DNA of 32,238 bases, from positions 1 through 32,238 of the forward strand of contig JAAVTG010000791.1 in the NCBI GenBank assembly GCA_011947345.1. Direction: 5' to 3'. Made by a program: the position numbers and the translations under genes. Source of the DNA: Phytophthora quininea (Eukaryota > Oomycota > Peronosporomycetes > Peronosporales > Peronosporaceae). Position 1 is the stretch's first letter; every line of letters begins with the position of its first letter. The notes under the pieces were generated by a model. The model was not told where the DNA came from. It made no database searches and was given only the letters and a program-made list of their open reading frames with translations. Shown here one piece after another: positions 19,389-29,327 of this stretch.

Positions 19389-22300
19389 TCACTCCTGATC
19401 AAAATTGAGACTTCTCGAAGCGTGCAGGCTACTACGAGCACGCGGAGTTCCGGACTGACTGCGAGCTCGCGCAGGGCCATCTGCTGCTTGTAAATTAGTG
19501 CTGCTGGAGTTGGGCGTCAACTTTGAAGAACGACGCGCTGCACTTCGCTGATGATCGACAACACCTAAATCTAAGTGCATGAGGCCTGTGTTGGTGTTCA
19601 TCATGTCTAGCAACAGATTCTTCAAGCCCTCGCCGAGCATACTCAGATCATACTCGCCATCTTCGTTCTCTAACCATCGAGTCACCTCCTTACGCAGTGC
19701 TGAAAGTAAATTCGGGTAGCGCTTGGCTGCCATCTTACGGAAACGCTCCTCCTCCAGTAGTCTCAACGAGTTGCCGAATAGACGGTCTTTCTTGCTCGCA
19801 CTAGCTTCGAACTCTGCGATTTTCGTCTTGAAGTCGTTGATCTGGTTGAAGAGCTTCATGATTTTCTGTAAAGATTGCAGTCGGTTGTGTGCGCTTTTGA
19901 CGATGCGCTTGACTGCGCTGATGTCTATAATGGAGTCACGCAGACGCTGCAATTGCAATTCGCCATGCGATAGTGAGTACGTTTTGTGGAATTCCTCAAA
20001 GGCAGGGTCTAGTTTCGACAAAAGGAGTCGTGACAGTCAGGAAGTAGTGCGGGTGGAGGCTCGGCATCCTCTTGCTCTTCGTCACTAGACAGCCTCGACG
20101 CAAACACAGCATATTTTTCAAGGATGGCGCGGCGTGCTTTAAGACCTTCATCCTCCCGACCTACAAAGAAGCTGATGCGCTGGTCGTTCGTGTCGATCCC
20201 GAAAGCTGCAAAATCGTCGTTCATAGAGCAGAATATGCTTGTAAGTGCCATTTCCATGGGCAGATTTAGTCTTTCGATCTTTTCCTTGCCAGCTACGAGG
20301 GTGTCCCGGAAACAACTGTGCTCGTTCATTGTGTGTGCCAACGGCGCTATCGATACGCCAATGTGTTCTTTACGGAGTGAGTCACTTTCAATATCTTCTC
20401 CGTCATGAACATCCTGTGTTAGCATAGTTGCTTCCTCCAACGTTCTGCGAAGAAACTCGAGAGCATTGGAGCGTCCTGCTTCGATTTCCTTAAAACATTG
20501 TAATGTCGTGGCTAGTAATTCCAGCCCTTTGTTACTCACGTCAAGTTGTCCACCTTTCTGAAGGATCCAAGCCTTCAACTCATCGAAACGGTTCACGTTA
20601 TAGTCAACTTCGTCATTGTCAATAGGACTCTCGGACCTCTGCAGAGCGTCTATCACTGAATTGATATCGCCATGAGAGAGCTGCATCTTTCGAGCCAGCA
20701 TCCGAATCGCATCTAATGACTCATCCAACTCAGTGATGCGTCTCGTTTTCTCTTTCAACAACACAGTTAAAAACGCTTCGTCTTGCTGGAGGAATTCCCC
20801 GGAGATAAAAGCACTACTTGTATCGTCAAGACTCCCCAGCAAAACCTCAAGCGCTGTAGATGACTCAGAGTTCTTCTGATAGTCTCTCCAGACACTCAGG
20901 TGTGCAGTGGATGCTCGCTTTAGAGACTGATCAATGTCCCCGACTTTATTCTGGGGGATATGCCGGAAGTCCGCAGTCGATTTGATCTGAAGCGCAGCAG
21001 CCAGCCTATGTATGCCATCGGAAGTCCGAACGCGAGCATTCGCGCGACTGCACAAGTCCGCTTCCAATCGTTTCCGTACAGTGAGAAGGTATTTCTCTTG
21101 CTCGAGTAGCGTGTCCCCGCTAGTGAGGAAACTGCCTCTATGTCTAAGCGATCCGATACGTTCAAGACCAGCTCCAGCTGACTTACTACTCGGTACGCGT
21201 CATCAATCCGCAGCTGCAGCTTTTCTCGAGCAGCCTCAAGTCCTTCTAATTCCTCCGAGCATTTCTTTACTAATAATTCGTTAATGTCGTGGAATTTGCT
21301 GGCTTGGTATTCTTCGTCCAAACCCAATTCCTTCCAAATATCTTGGCATTTCTACAGACGTGAGAGCAAACGTGTTAGACACATATCCAAATAGAACATG
21401 TCGTACCACGTACCGTCATTAAGCGAAAAGACTCTTCTTTCATCTCTGCATTCTTGGCGGATGCTTGGAGTTTGTCCAACTCGATGCGCATCCTCTCCAT
21501 TTCTGCATCTTTATCGGCTAGTTGAGTGACAAGCTGCTTTTCGCGCTCCTCAAAGCCAGCTAGCGTACTGAGTGCGCTTGTCTGCGCTTTAAATGCTGCT
21601 GAATCCTCGGTTAGATGCATGCTATCCGCTCCGACAGTGTCGTTGAACTGCGTAACCATCTGAAAGGCACATTGAACATCCTTCTCGTACTTAACTTCGA
21701 GCTGTTTGACGTTCTCGTTCATTTCGCTTTCCATGGCAGTCAATTTGGCATCTTTTTCGTCTTGTTCCTCCCCTCCAGCATATTGCTATCAATAAAAACC
21801 ATGAAGATCCTCTTTGTGGAGTATATCTCGGCAATGAGTGCTCTAATCACACATTTTGCCGCCTCCAGTGAAGTAATTGAGTCCAATATTGGAATCATTG
21901 ACGCTCGCTGGCTGCTCTTAGCGCGTACAGCATCACTGATTTGCGCAATCTTTTCCTCGCAGGCTTTGAGATCCTGCTCGTTCTTTTCCATAAACTCCTG
22001 TTCAGTCATATCGCCTCGATGGCAGGCCATTAATCCACTCGTGATATTCCGGAAGAGTTGAGACCTATTGCGCAGTTCTTTCGCCAAAGAGGTCTGGAGG
22101 TCTTCCTTGTCCAATGCAATCTGTGAACGACAGCAAACGTCATCAGCATCAGAAGATAACAATCACGAGCTTAACGGTACAAACCTGAAGTTGATTTTGG
22201 ATCATCGCCAAAATTTTCTTCGAGTGCGGCAACGATAGCTCCTCCCTCGTGAACAGTGGCGACATATGCGAAATATCTTCATCATGTTCGTTAATGTATG

Positions 22301-24846
22301 TAGTCACTTCCTTCTCCTCTTCGTTCAGGTAGTTGGAAATCCTTTCAAGGTCGTACGCACCGAAACGAACCTTAATTTCACCTGCTCTCGACAAAACACC
22401 AAGTGCAGTCGTGGTCTCGTCGTCGTCTCGTGTTTGCCTCAGCTGCTCAACTTCGTTATGCTTCTCCTTCCATGCGTTGCGGCCGAGTTTGATTTCTAAC
22501 TTTAATTGATCAGCTAGGGCGGCTTGTTGGTTGTCCAAGTCGTCGATCTCAATCCCAATCAGCTCGAGCTTCTCCATTGCCTGGTCAACATTGCGCTGCA
22601 CTTCCCGACTTTTCACTGAGTCTGGATCGGATGGCAGCCACGTCTTCATTCTTGCAATCATGTCGGCGAGTCCGTCTCGTAGCAACTCCTTACGATGACG
22701 TCTCGTCTCTAGAGCTAAAATTCTGGAATTAAACGATGCTCGCTTGCGCGCCTCTAATTCCTGAGTTTCGTGCATTTCATATGCCAAAAGCACGATATCT
22801 AGAGTGCGGCCCAGCTTGTTAAGCGAGTATAGCACTTTTGTTGGTGCGTATTGGTCCGGTGTGGGGTCTTCCATGATCGCCACAGACGACTCGCTGTCGC
22901 TGATAAGATCGAGAAAGTCATCCTGTGGCTCAATGCACGAGTTTTCATCCTCGGTCGTGCTGGACAAGGAAGCTGCTCGTCGGAATTCATTGCTGGGAGC
23001 CATCTCATACAACTGTGCAGTCAAACCGTTAAGCAAACGCCGCGTCTCGAATGAGCGTTCATCGCTGGAAGATTCCGGTCCAGCCCCCACAGCGACCTGC
23101 TCAATCTTATTCAGATACGCCAGAACTCTTGGGTTTGTCAATATAGAATCTGTCAAGTTGTCAACCTCCGCAGGTCCAACTTCGCCCAAACGCGTGAATA
23201 TCGCCTTAATCAGTTCGCGACACAACAGTTGGTTGAACGCTTTCAAGCTGACAAGCTCGGCGGTGCGACTGTCAATGTTCTTGACAGCCTTGTTTTGGAT
23301 GTTCTTGGCGCGGTTGGCGTACTGCAAAGTGTTCAGTGTTTCGTTCGAGTTGGATTCTGCTGGAGACACACAAGCGCTATAGCCACAAACAACGGATTCA
23401 GTATAAAAACGGAGTTCCTAACTACGTCATATTGGAAACGTACATGAAGAGCGTCCGACTGTTGCCACCCAGCGCGTCTTGCAGAAGACGCGTAAGTTTT
23501 GATGACCTGTACGGAACATGAACGTGTGATGCCGCCCGACGTTTCTCATCACCCAGCGCGTTAATGACATTTCCAAGCGCGAAAAGACCAACGTTGATCT
23601 GGATGCCTTCCTTCATCCGATCACCCTCAGCTAGCGTCTTTTTCAGTCGCTCGCTACCGGCAAGATCAACGAACGTCAACTTGGATACAATCACGGCATC
23701 GGTTTCCTGGCTCATATCTCCAATCGGAGCAGGTTCTTTGATGCTTCGTCTGCCACTAGCGCTTTGGTTACTTGATCTGATCTTGTTCTCCTTGGCTTCC
23801 TGTTGGGAAACTCTCTGCACGATCTTCACTGTGTACACTGCGTGAGATCGACTGGAGTGCTCGTTCATCTGCGTACTAGCTGTAACTCGATGCATGGACC
23901 CTCTCCGCATCTGCTCCATTGCCTCTTGTCTTGTAGACACTCGAACTTCCGTCAATCCCTGCACCCAAACGCCGTTTTTCTTGTTTTCTCTCAATTGCAA
24001 CGGCTCGTTCCGTCTCGATCTCTGCGCGTCTGGATTCTCCAACAAATCGTGGATATCCTCTCCATAGATCTCCAAAAAGACACGGAGATCTGCGTCTCTC
24101 CTCCCTTTTCGGCCAATTTGTCAAAAAGCTGATGAAGAAACCTCGGGATCAATCCTAGATCCTCTTCCACGACATCTCCTACGTCTTTCTCACTGCTACT
24201 ACTGTCAGTCGACGACTGAGAGAAGATCTGGTTGGCCATCATCATCGTAGATGGCATGGCGTTCGCCATCGTGAATGTTTTGCCAGAACCCGTCTGGCCG
24301 TAAGCTATCACAGTAACATTGAAGCCTTGTAGGAAGGAACTCATCCACGGCTGTAGCGCTTCGTCGTAGAGCTCTGTCTGCTTGGTTGATTGGGGAAACA
24401 CGTGATCGAACCTATCACATGGATACCGTTAGTAGTGTAGTCGTTGTCGTCAACTAGTGAAAAGGAAACTTCAAAGGCAACTTCAACTCTTACGTGAACT
24501 TCCTGTTGTCGGCGCCGGCACTACCGACGCATACGCAGTCTACTTTACCTGCAGGACGCGTCACATATGTCGCAGCATTGCGCGCGAGCTCTCGAGGCAA
24601 CATGGGGCGAATCCGCACTGCCACCCGCACGCTGCCGTCTTTCCTGGCGCTTGTGGGCTGCAGTGGCCGCACGCGGGAGTTGTCGACGCCATTGGACGAG
24701 CGCTCCGAGTCTTCGTCCGAGTCCGCGCGCTGCATTGGCGTCGCTGGTGGCTTGAGGCCCGAGCGCGGCGGCCGCAGCATGGCGTCCGGCCGGTGCAGAT
24801 CGGGAAGTGGAGCTCGTTTCAACTTTTCAAGCAGACGCGATTTCAT
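19389..24846 (-). CDS. Kinesin-4-like motor fused to a full-length MAP65/Ase1/PRC1-like bundler
   Basis: Five exons on the minus strand: 24846-24494, 24411-23444, 23376-22185, 22120-21414 and 21351-19389. All introns are GT-AG, 62-82 bases, and join in frame. The predicted length is about 1,728 residues. Residues about 70-465 are a kinesin motor: P-loop GQTGSGKT (156-163), switch I NEHSSRSH (about 301), switch II DLAGSE (about 367). The kinesin-4-type block KEGIQIN and [11 protein letters not shown] and the neck [13 protein letters not shown] are present. Residues about 465-1075 are mostly charged helix or coiled coil. From about 1075 to the end the protein reads as MAP65/PRC1: N-terminal [12 protein letters not shown], a long spectrin-like middle, and the microtubule-binding block with [18 protein letters not shown] and a [13 protein letters not shown] end, then a basic Ser-rich tail. 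Single-base breaks occur at runs 24074-24078, 21770-21773, 21115-21118 and 20020-20023. One base added at each makes the total divisible by three. The likely role is sorting or bundling antiparallel microtubules in spindle or cytoplasm. Confidence 0.85.
21352..21413 (-). other. Intron 4, joining the kinesin coiled coil to the MAP65-like part
   Basis: Donor GACG/GTACGTGG, acceptor CTGTAG/AAATGCC, 62 bases, phase 0. The exon before ends ESFRLMT and the exon after begins [10 protein letters not shown], the first MAP65-type motif. No start codon lies near the beginning of the downstream exon, which argues that the two parts are one protein. Confidence 0.85.
24412..24493 (-). other. Intron 1 of the kinesin-MAP65 gene
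   Basis: Donor AC/GTAAGAG, acceptor GTGATAG/G. It joins KFT to FDHVF, the normal kinesin sequence at this point. Confidence 0.85.
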
Positions 24847-24946
24847 TGGTAGAAAATGTTTGAATTTTACGCGGGAAAGTTTTCGCACTGGAACGAAATG
24901 ATTTTTCACTTCAACTTGCTCTGAAGTCAGCGTGTCAACACTATCT

Positions 24947-25972
24947 CTATGGCTGGATATACGGCAGCTTGATGTTGTCCCAGTCGGACGCCTCCGAGAT
25001 GCGGCGCGCCACTTCCACGAGCGTACGCTCGTCCTCGGCCGAGAAGCCGTTCTTCTCGGGGCAGTCCAGATCGATGAGCGCCACCACATCGCCCTGCTTG
25101 TCGAAGACTGGCACCACCAGCTCCGACTCGGACGCGTCGTCGCACGCAATGTGGCCGGGGAATTGGTGGACATCAGCGATACGCTGCACCGACTTCGTGC
25201 GTGCCGAGGCGCCGCACACGCCGCTCTGGAATCGGATGCGGCTGCACGCTGGTTTGCCCATGAAGGGGCCGAGGATGAGGATCTGGTGGTGATCAGTCTC
25301 CTTGGGGTTGGCCAGCGGTCGCACAAAGTAGAAGCCTGCCCAGTTGATGGGGCGCTGCGCGTCCACGAAGGCGTTCCAGATGATGGCGGAGACGTTGGCC
25401 GCGTTGGCCACATAGTCCCGCTGGCCGGTGGTGATGGTGAAGGCGTTGACGTCGTCCAGCAGTTCGTCGGCATCGACAGGCTTCAGGTAGTTGTGCAGCT
25501 CCGTCTCGCTCGGGCAGTCTGGAGCATCAAGTCAGCATTGGATCACATCAACACTTCTTCCAACATAGTCGAGGCACCTACCAGGACTCCAACCGATCTG
25601 GTCCACCAGCTTGAGCACGCGCTCCTTGAGAGAGTCGTCCGCAGTCACATTGGCCACCTCGGCGCCAGCTTTGAGCACTGCGAGGCTCGGCGTCTCCACC
25701 TCGCTCGATACCGTCTGCACCAGCGTCTGTAGCACGAATTAGTTAACACGCAGTCGTCTGCAGTTTTAGGAAATAGTTCGTACGATGTCGTCGCGGCCGC
25801 GGAACAGGAAGAGCAGCGGCAGCAGCAGCTTCTGCTGGTCGCGTTGCTGCTTACGGCCGGTCTCTGTGGGCAGCGACAGTGTCACCACAGGCTTGGTCGA
25901 GGATGCAGTAGCGAGATCCTGCACAGAGGCGAACAGCCGCAGAGCGGTCTCCAGTCGAGCTTGCAGTGCCAT
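24947..25972 (-). CDS. Free methionine-(R)-sulfoxide reductase (GAF-domain, fRMsr) with N-terminal extension
   Basis: Three exons: 25972-25784, 25726-25582 and 25518-24947, with introns of 57 and 63 bases (GTACGA/CTACAG and GTAGGT/CTCCAG). The total is 906 bases, 301 residues, with no frame break. The C-terminal GAF domain (about 125-301) has INWAGFYFV, then GKPACSRI, GVCGAS and HIACDD. The three cysteines at about 203, 213 and 237 have 10- and 24-residue spacing, as in the catalytic set of bacterial fRMsr (84, 94, 118 in E. coli). The enzyme reduces free methionine-R-sulfoxide during oxidative stress. The first 115 residues are an extra helical region absent from typical 165-residue enzymes. 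Its stop lies 100 bases upstream of the kinesin-MAP65 start on the same strand, and its start is divergent from kinesin 2. Confidence 0.9.
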
Positions 25973-26236
25973 GGTCTCCGAGGTGAAAGCGAAAGTGAAG
26001 AGAGCAACGCCGTCACCTGGTGAATTCCAGTGTGTGTTGGACCATTTACGCCCAGCGATTGGCCTTCACTCGGGATCGCGGCTGGCAAAGACGGACACGA
26101 GCCAAGGCGGATTGTGGGGTACAAGTCCCAGTCAACTGCAACAGGACTGACCGGCTGCCAGGAATACGCGAGGCAGCTATTTATTGTCGATGTCTCTGTT
26201 GCGACTTCCACACGACACCTTGGGCCTTTGACGACC
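25973..26236. promoter_or_regulatory. Shared divergent promoter between fRMsr and kinesin 2
   Basis: 264 bases separate the two start codons. On the minus strand, about 10-30 bases upstream of the fRMsr ATG, is TTCACTTTCGCTTTCACC (around 25985-26002), an initiator-like sequence. No equally clear initiator was found for the plus-strand kinesin. Confidence 0.5.
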
Positions 26237-28953
26237 ATGCACGAGCTGAAGGTCAAGTCCCTTTCACCTGCCAAAAGTCCCAAGCGACTTCCTTCTCCAC
26301 CGTTGGTCTCGCGAGTTCGAGTTGCAGTGCGAGTGCGACCACCAACGCGTGAAAGCGGAGACTCCACACCACTGCTCTGCATTTCCAAAGCAGATCCAGA
26401 ATCAACAAGTGATTTTGATGAAAACGCACTGCAATGCCATCTCGAGAAAACCTCCAAAACCTTTCGATTCGACCACGTTTTCCAAGCCGAGGCGGTGCAA
26501 AATGGTGCGTTGAGCAGTCTTCAAAGCATCAATGAACTAGATTGCTAACATAACTTCGTCCAGATGTGTACGACCAAGCGCTGAAGCCGATGCTGGCGTC
26601 ACTACTGCATGGATTCAACGTCACTGTGCTTGCGTACGGCCAAACTGGATCTGGCAAAACATACACGATGGGCGGAGCATCCTTCAATAGCGACGGATTA
26701 ATTCCTCGCTTCTTGAACGATATTTTCGCCGCGCTTCGGAGCGAGTCCAGTGCCAAGACAACAGCAAGAGTCACGTTCCTTGAAATCTACTGCGACGAAA
26801 TTCGCGACTTGCTCGCTGATAGTTCCGAAAGCAGTAGACGAGGATCGATATCTACACTAACAATGCACGAAGATGCAGATGGCGTGTGGGTCGATGGAGT
26901 GCAACAAGTCCAAGTGAAGACCGTCGACGAAGCGCTACAACTTTTGAGCAAAGGTCGACAACGACAGACCATTGGAGCGCATGCGCTGAATGACCAGTCC
27001 AGTCGATCTCATGCCGTCTACACTTTGGAGATTTCGCGTGCGTTTGCCACCGAGATTAAACGCGCTAAATTGACCTTTGTGGATCTTGCCGGAAGTGAAC
27101 GGATCAAGAAGACGATGGTGGAAGGTCAACGCATGAAGGAAAGTATCCAAATCAATGGTACGTCTCCACTTGTGCGTATTGCGATCGTCTTCTTACGATT
27201 GAATTCATGCATCCAGTCGGTTTGCTGGCGTTGGGTAACGTTATTAACGCCTTGGGAAACAAACAGCGTTCACAGCGACGAAATAGCACTGGTGTGAGCG
27301 GTCGAAGAGGCAGCCTCACCGGCAGCGATAGCATCGTTCCAAATGTGACGGCACACGTTCCATACAGGTCGTCAAAACTCACACGACTGCTTCGTGACGC
27401 TCTCGGAGGCAACTCCGTGACGCTTTTCGTGTACGATACCATTCACTATTGTAGTGGATTTTGTTTGTTCTTACTTATATCATCAATATTCTTGCTGCAG
27501 AGCTTGTGTTTCGCCCGAGATAGCCAACAGTGGTGAGACGTTATGTACGCTCCAATATGCGAACCGCGCGCGATCGATCCAGAACAGAGCTCAAAAGAAC
27601 GTCGAGGAGGCTCCGGCTGAAGATGTTGTTAACGAAGAACCCTCCCTTAAACGTGGCACGGCAACTGAACGCGAGGTCTACTCCCTGCGAGCTCAGGTTG
27701 CAGCTCTGAAATTGCAATTGGAACAAGCGACCTTTGCTGCAGCAGAAGTGCATGTTGCGATCGATACCCAAACGCCTGAGTCGCGAAGCCCCAAAGTGGT
27801 TCCTTTGGAATTAAACTTTGATATTGGTTCACAAACCGATGCTGCAGCTGATGTAACTGAAACAATTGTTCTTTCCGATGCGGCAAGTGGCGCTGGTAGC
27901 TCTACACGGGAAGAATTTAACTCGATGCTTAATGGCGCAGCGGTTAGCTCCTGCGACAACGGTACGCAGACTGAACTATCCATGACCAGTATTGATATTC
28001 TCAAGAAGCTGCTGGCCAACAAAACGCGACGTGATCCACCACCCCAAACATCAATTGCAGTTGGGACGCCTCCTCCACAAATCGAAGAGCAAAGCACACA
28101 GTACGAACCTCCGCTCCACCTTCAAATCGAACGAAAATCTCCAATCGACTACGTGCTGCTCCCACCCAGTGAAATCTTTCGCGAGGTTCATCATCTAAAG
28201 CAAGTAGCTCTCGGAGGAGCTCCGTCCCCATGGCCTCATCGCCGTCGTCTGGATGGCCAGCCCAATTTCCCTAAACAGAGTCCACGGTCAATACAACTCT
28301 CTACAGTGGGCGAAACTAACCGTGAAACCTCAAACCAGCAATATCAAGCGAGCCTGAAAACGCCAGACCTATTACAAAATCTCCTAAATCACGTTCAAAA
28401 CTTCTTCCGGAATGAAGCAGACGATTCGCCAAGCGAGCTGAAATTGGAACTGGGTAACCCAAAAGTTGTCAAAGCAACAACAATCCCAATGTCTTTAGAC
28501 ACATTCCTGGAGCAGATGAGGACTCTCTTTGAACAGCGATCTCACCTGGATCAGGTCGTCCAGAAGCTTACGCAACGGTTTCGACATCTCTCGAACGTGC
28601 TTGGCGCTGAAGATACCGAATCCAAAATCCACGAGATATCCAAATATGAGCTGACACATCAACAGCGTTCGCTTCAGCAACAGCTTGAAACATGTGAGCA
28701 GGTGGCGGCGGAAAGACTGTGGAGGCGATTGCAGCACCGAGAAGTCGCGCTTGACAACTGCGACGCTGAATGGGACGGCACCTTCAATCAAGTCTTCCTT
28801 TCGCAAGACCAATACGACGCTTGTCAGCCTTGGCATGCACATCTCGACAATCATGAGTTCTTCCAACGTTGCATACTACCATTTATTCTCAATGGCTGGA
28901 TCTCCGTCACTCCCAGTGATGTTGAAAACGAACAACTCTGGCTCACTCTGTAA
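26237..28953 (+). CDS. Kinesin motor protein 2 (kinesin-4-like), with TQT-motif tail
   Basis: Four exons: 26237-26504, 26564-27157, 27217-27430 and 27501-28953. Introns are GT-AG, 59, 59 and 70 bases. The sum is 2,529 bases, 842 residues, with no frame break. The motor domain covers about 25-390: P-loop GQTGSGKT (115-122), [52 protein letters not shown], and neck [14 protein letters not shown] short loop between ALGN and VPYR carries a Ser/Arg-rich insert. After the neck comes a short coiled coil, then a low-complexity region with four TQT-like motifs (446-562), then a helical C-terminal part ending near QLWLTL. There is no MAP65 region. The first motor exons share two intron positions with the neighbouring kinesin. 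The ATG at 26237 is the first good in-frame start before the motor. Confidence 0.88.
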
Positions 28954-29327
28954 CAACAAAACAAACAGCAACATAGGAATGCAGTATCGTCTTGGCTTGA
29001 CTTCTGTGCAAGTGCATCAAACACACAAATGAAAGTTAAAGTAAAGTAAAATTAATTAATGCCACGGCAAAGGAAACGGAACGAATGCCCCCATCCACGC
29101 TCACTGGTCAGCACCACTCTGCGATCCATCGTAGATTAACCGACGGGGACGACTCGGCTCTAATGTATTTTCTATCGAGCTTCCCCTCGTTGCAGTTCAC
29201 GATGAACTTTCAAAGTGCAGCTGCCACTCAGCCCAAACAGTTCAAGCCACCCCAAAACTTTATATCCATTCTCAGTCCCCACCACTCGCAGCCTCTATGT
29301 GTCTTGGCGAGTCCTTAATTCTCCAAC
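28954..29327. other. Intergenic region between convergent genes
   Basis: Contains the 3' UTRs of kinesin 2 and the DadA-like gene. AT-rich near 29037-29060. No gene seen. Confidence 0.5.

Noticed and set aside
22804..23382. A 192-codon plus-strand frame
   Set aside because: It is antisense to the kinesin linker exon and has no recognisable domain.
24490..25473. A 327-codon minus-strand frame upstream of the kinesin motor
   Set aside because: Its first two thirds are an Arg/Ser/Thr-rich shadow of the fRMsr gene in another frame. The genuine kinesin start is the ATG at 24846.
24932..25732. A 266-codon plus-strand frame
   Set aside because: It is antisense to the fRMsr exons, His/Leu/Arg-rich and without motifs. 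fRMsr has three conserved cysteines and correctly placed introns.
26457..26563. A frame break in kinesin 2 near 26510
   Set aside because: A clean GTGCGT...CCAG intron (26505-26563) joins QN to DVYDQA, the expected motor sequence, so no break is needed.
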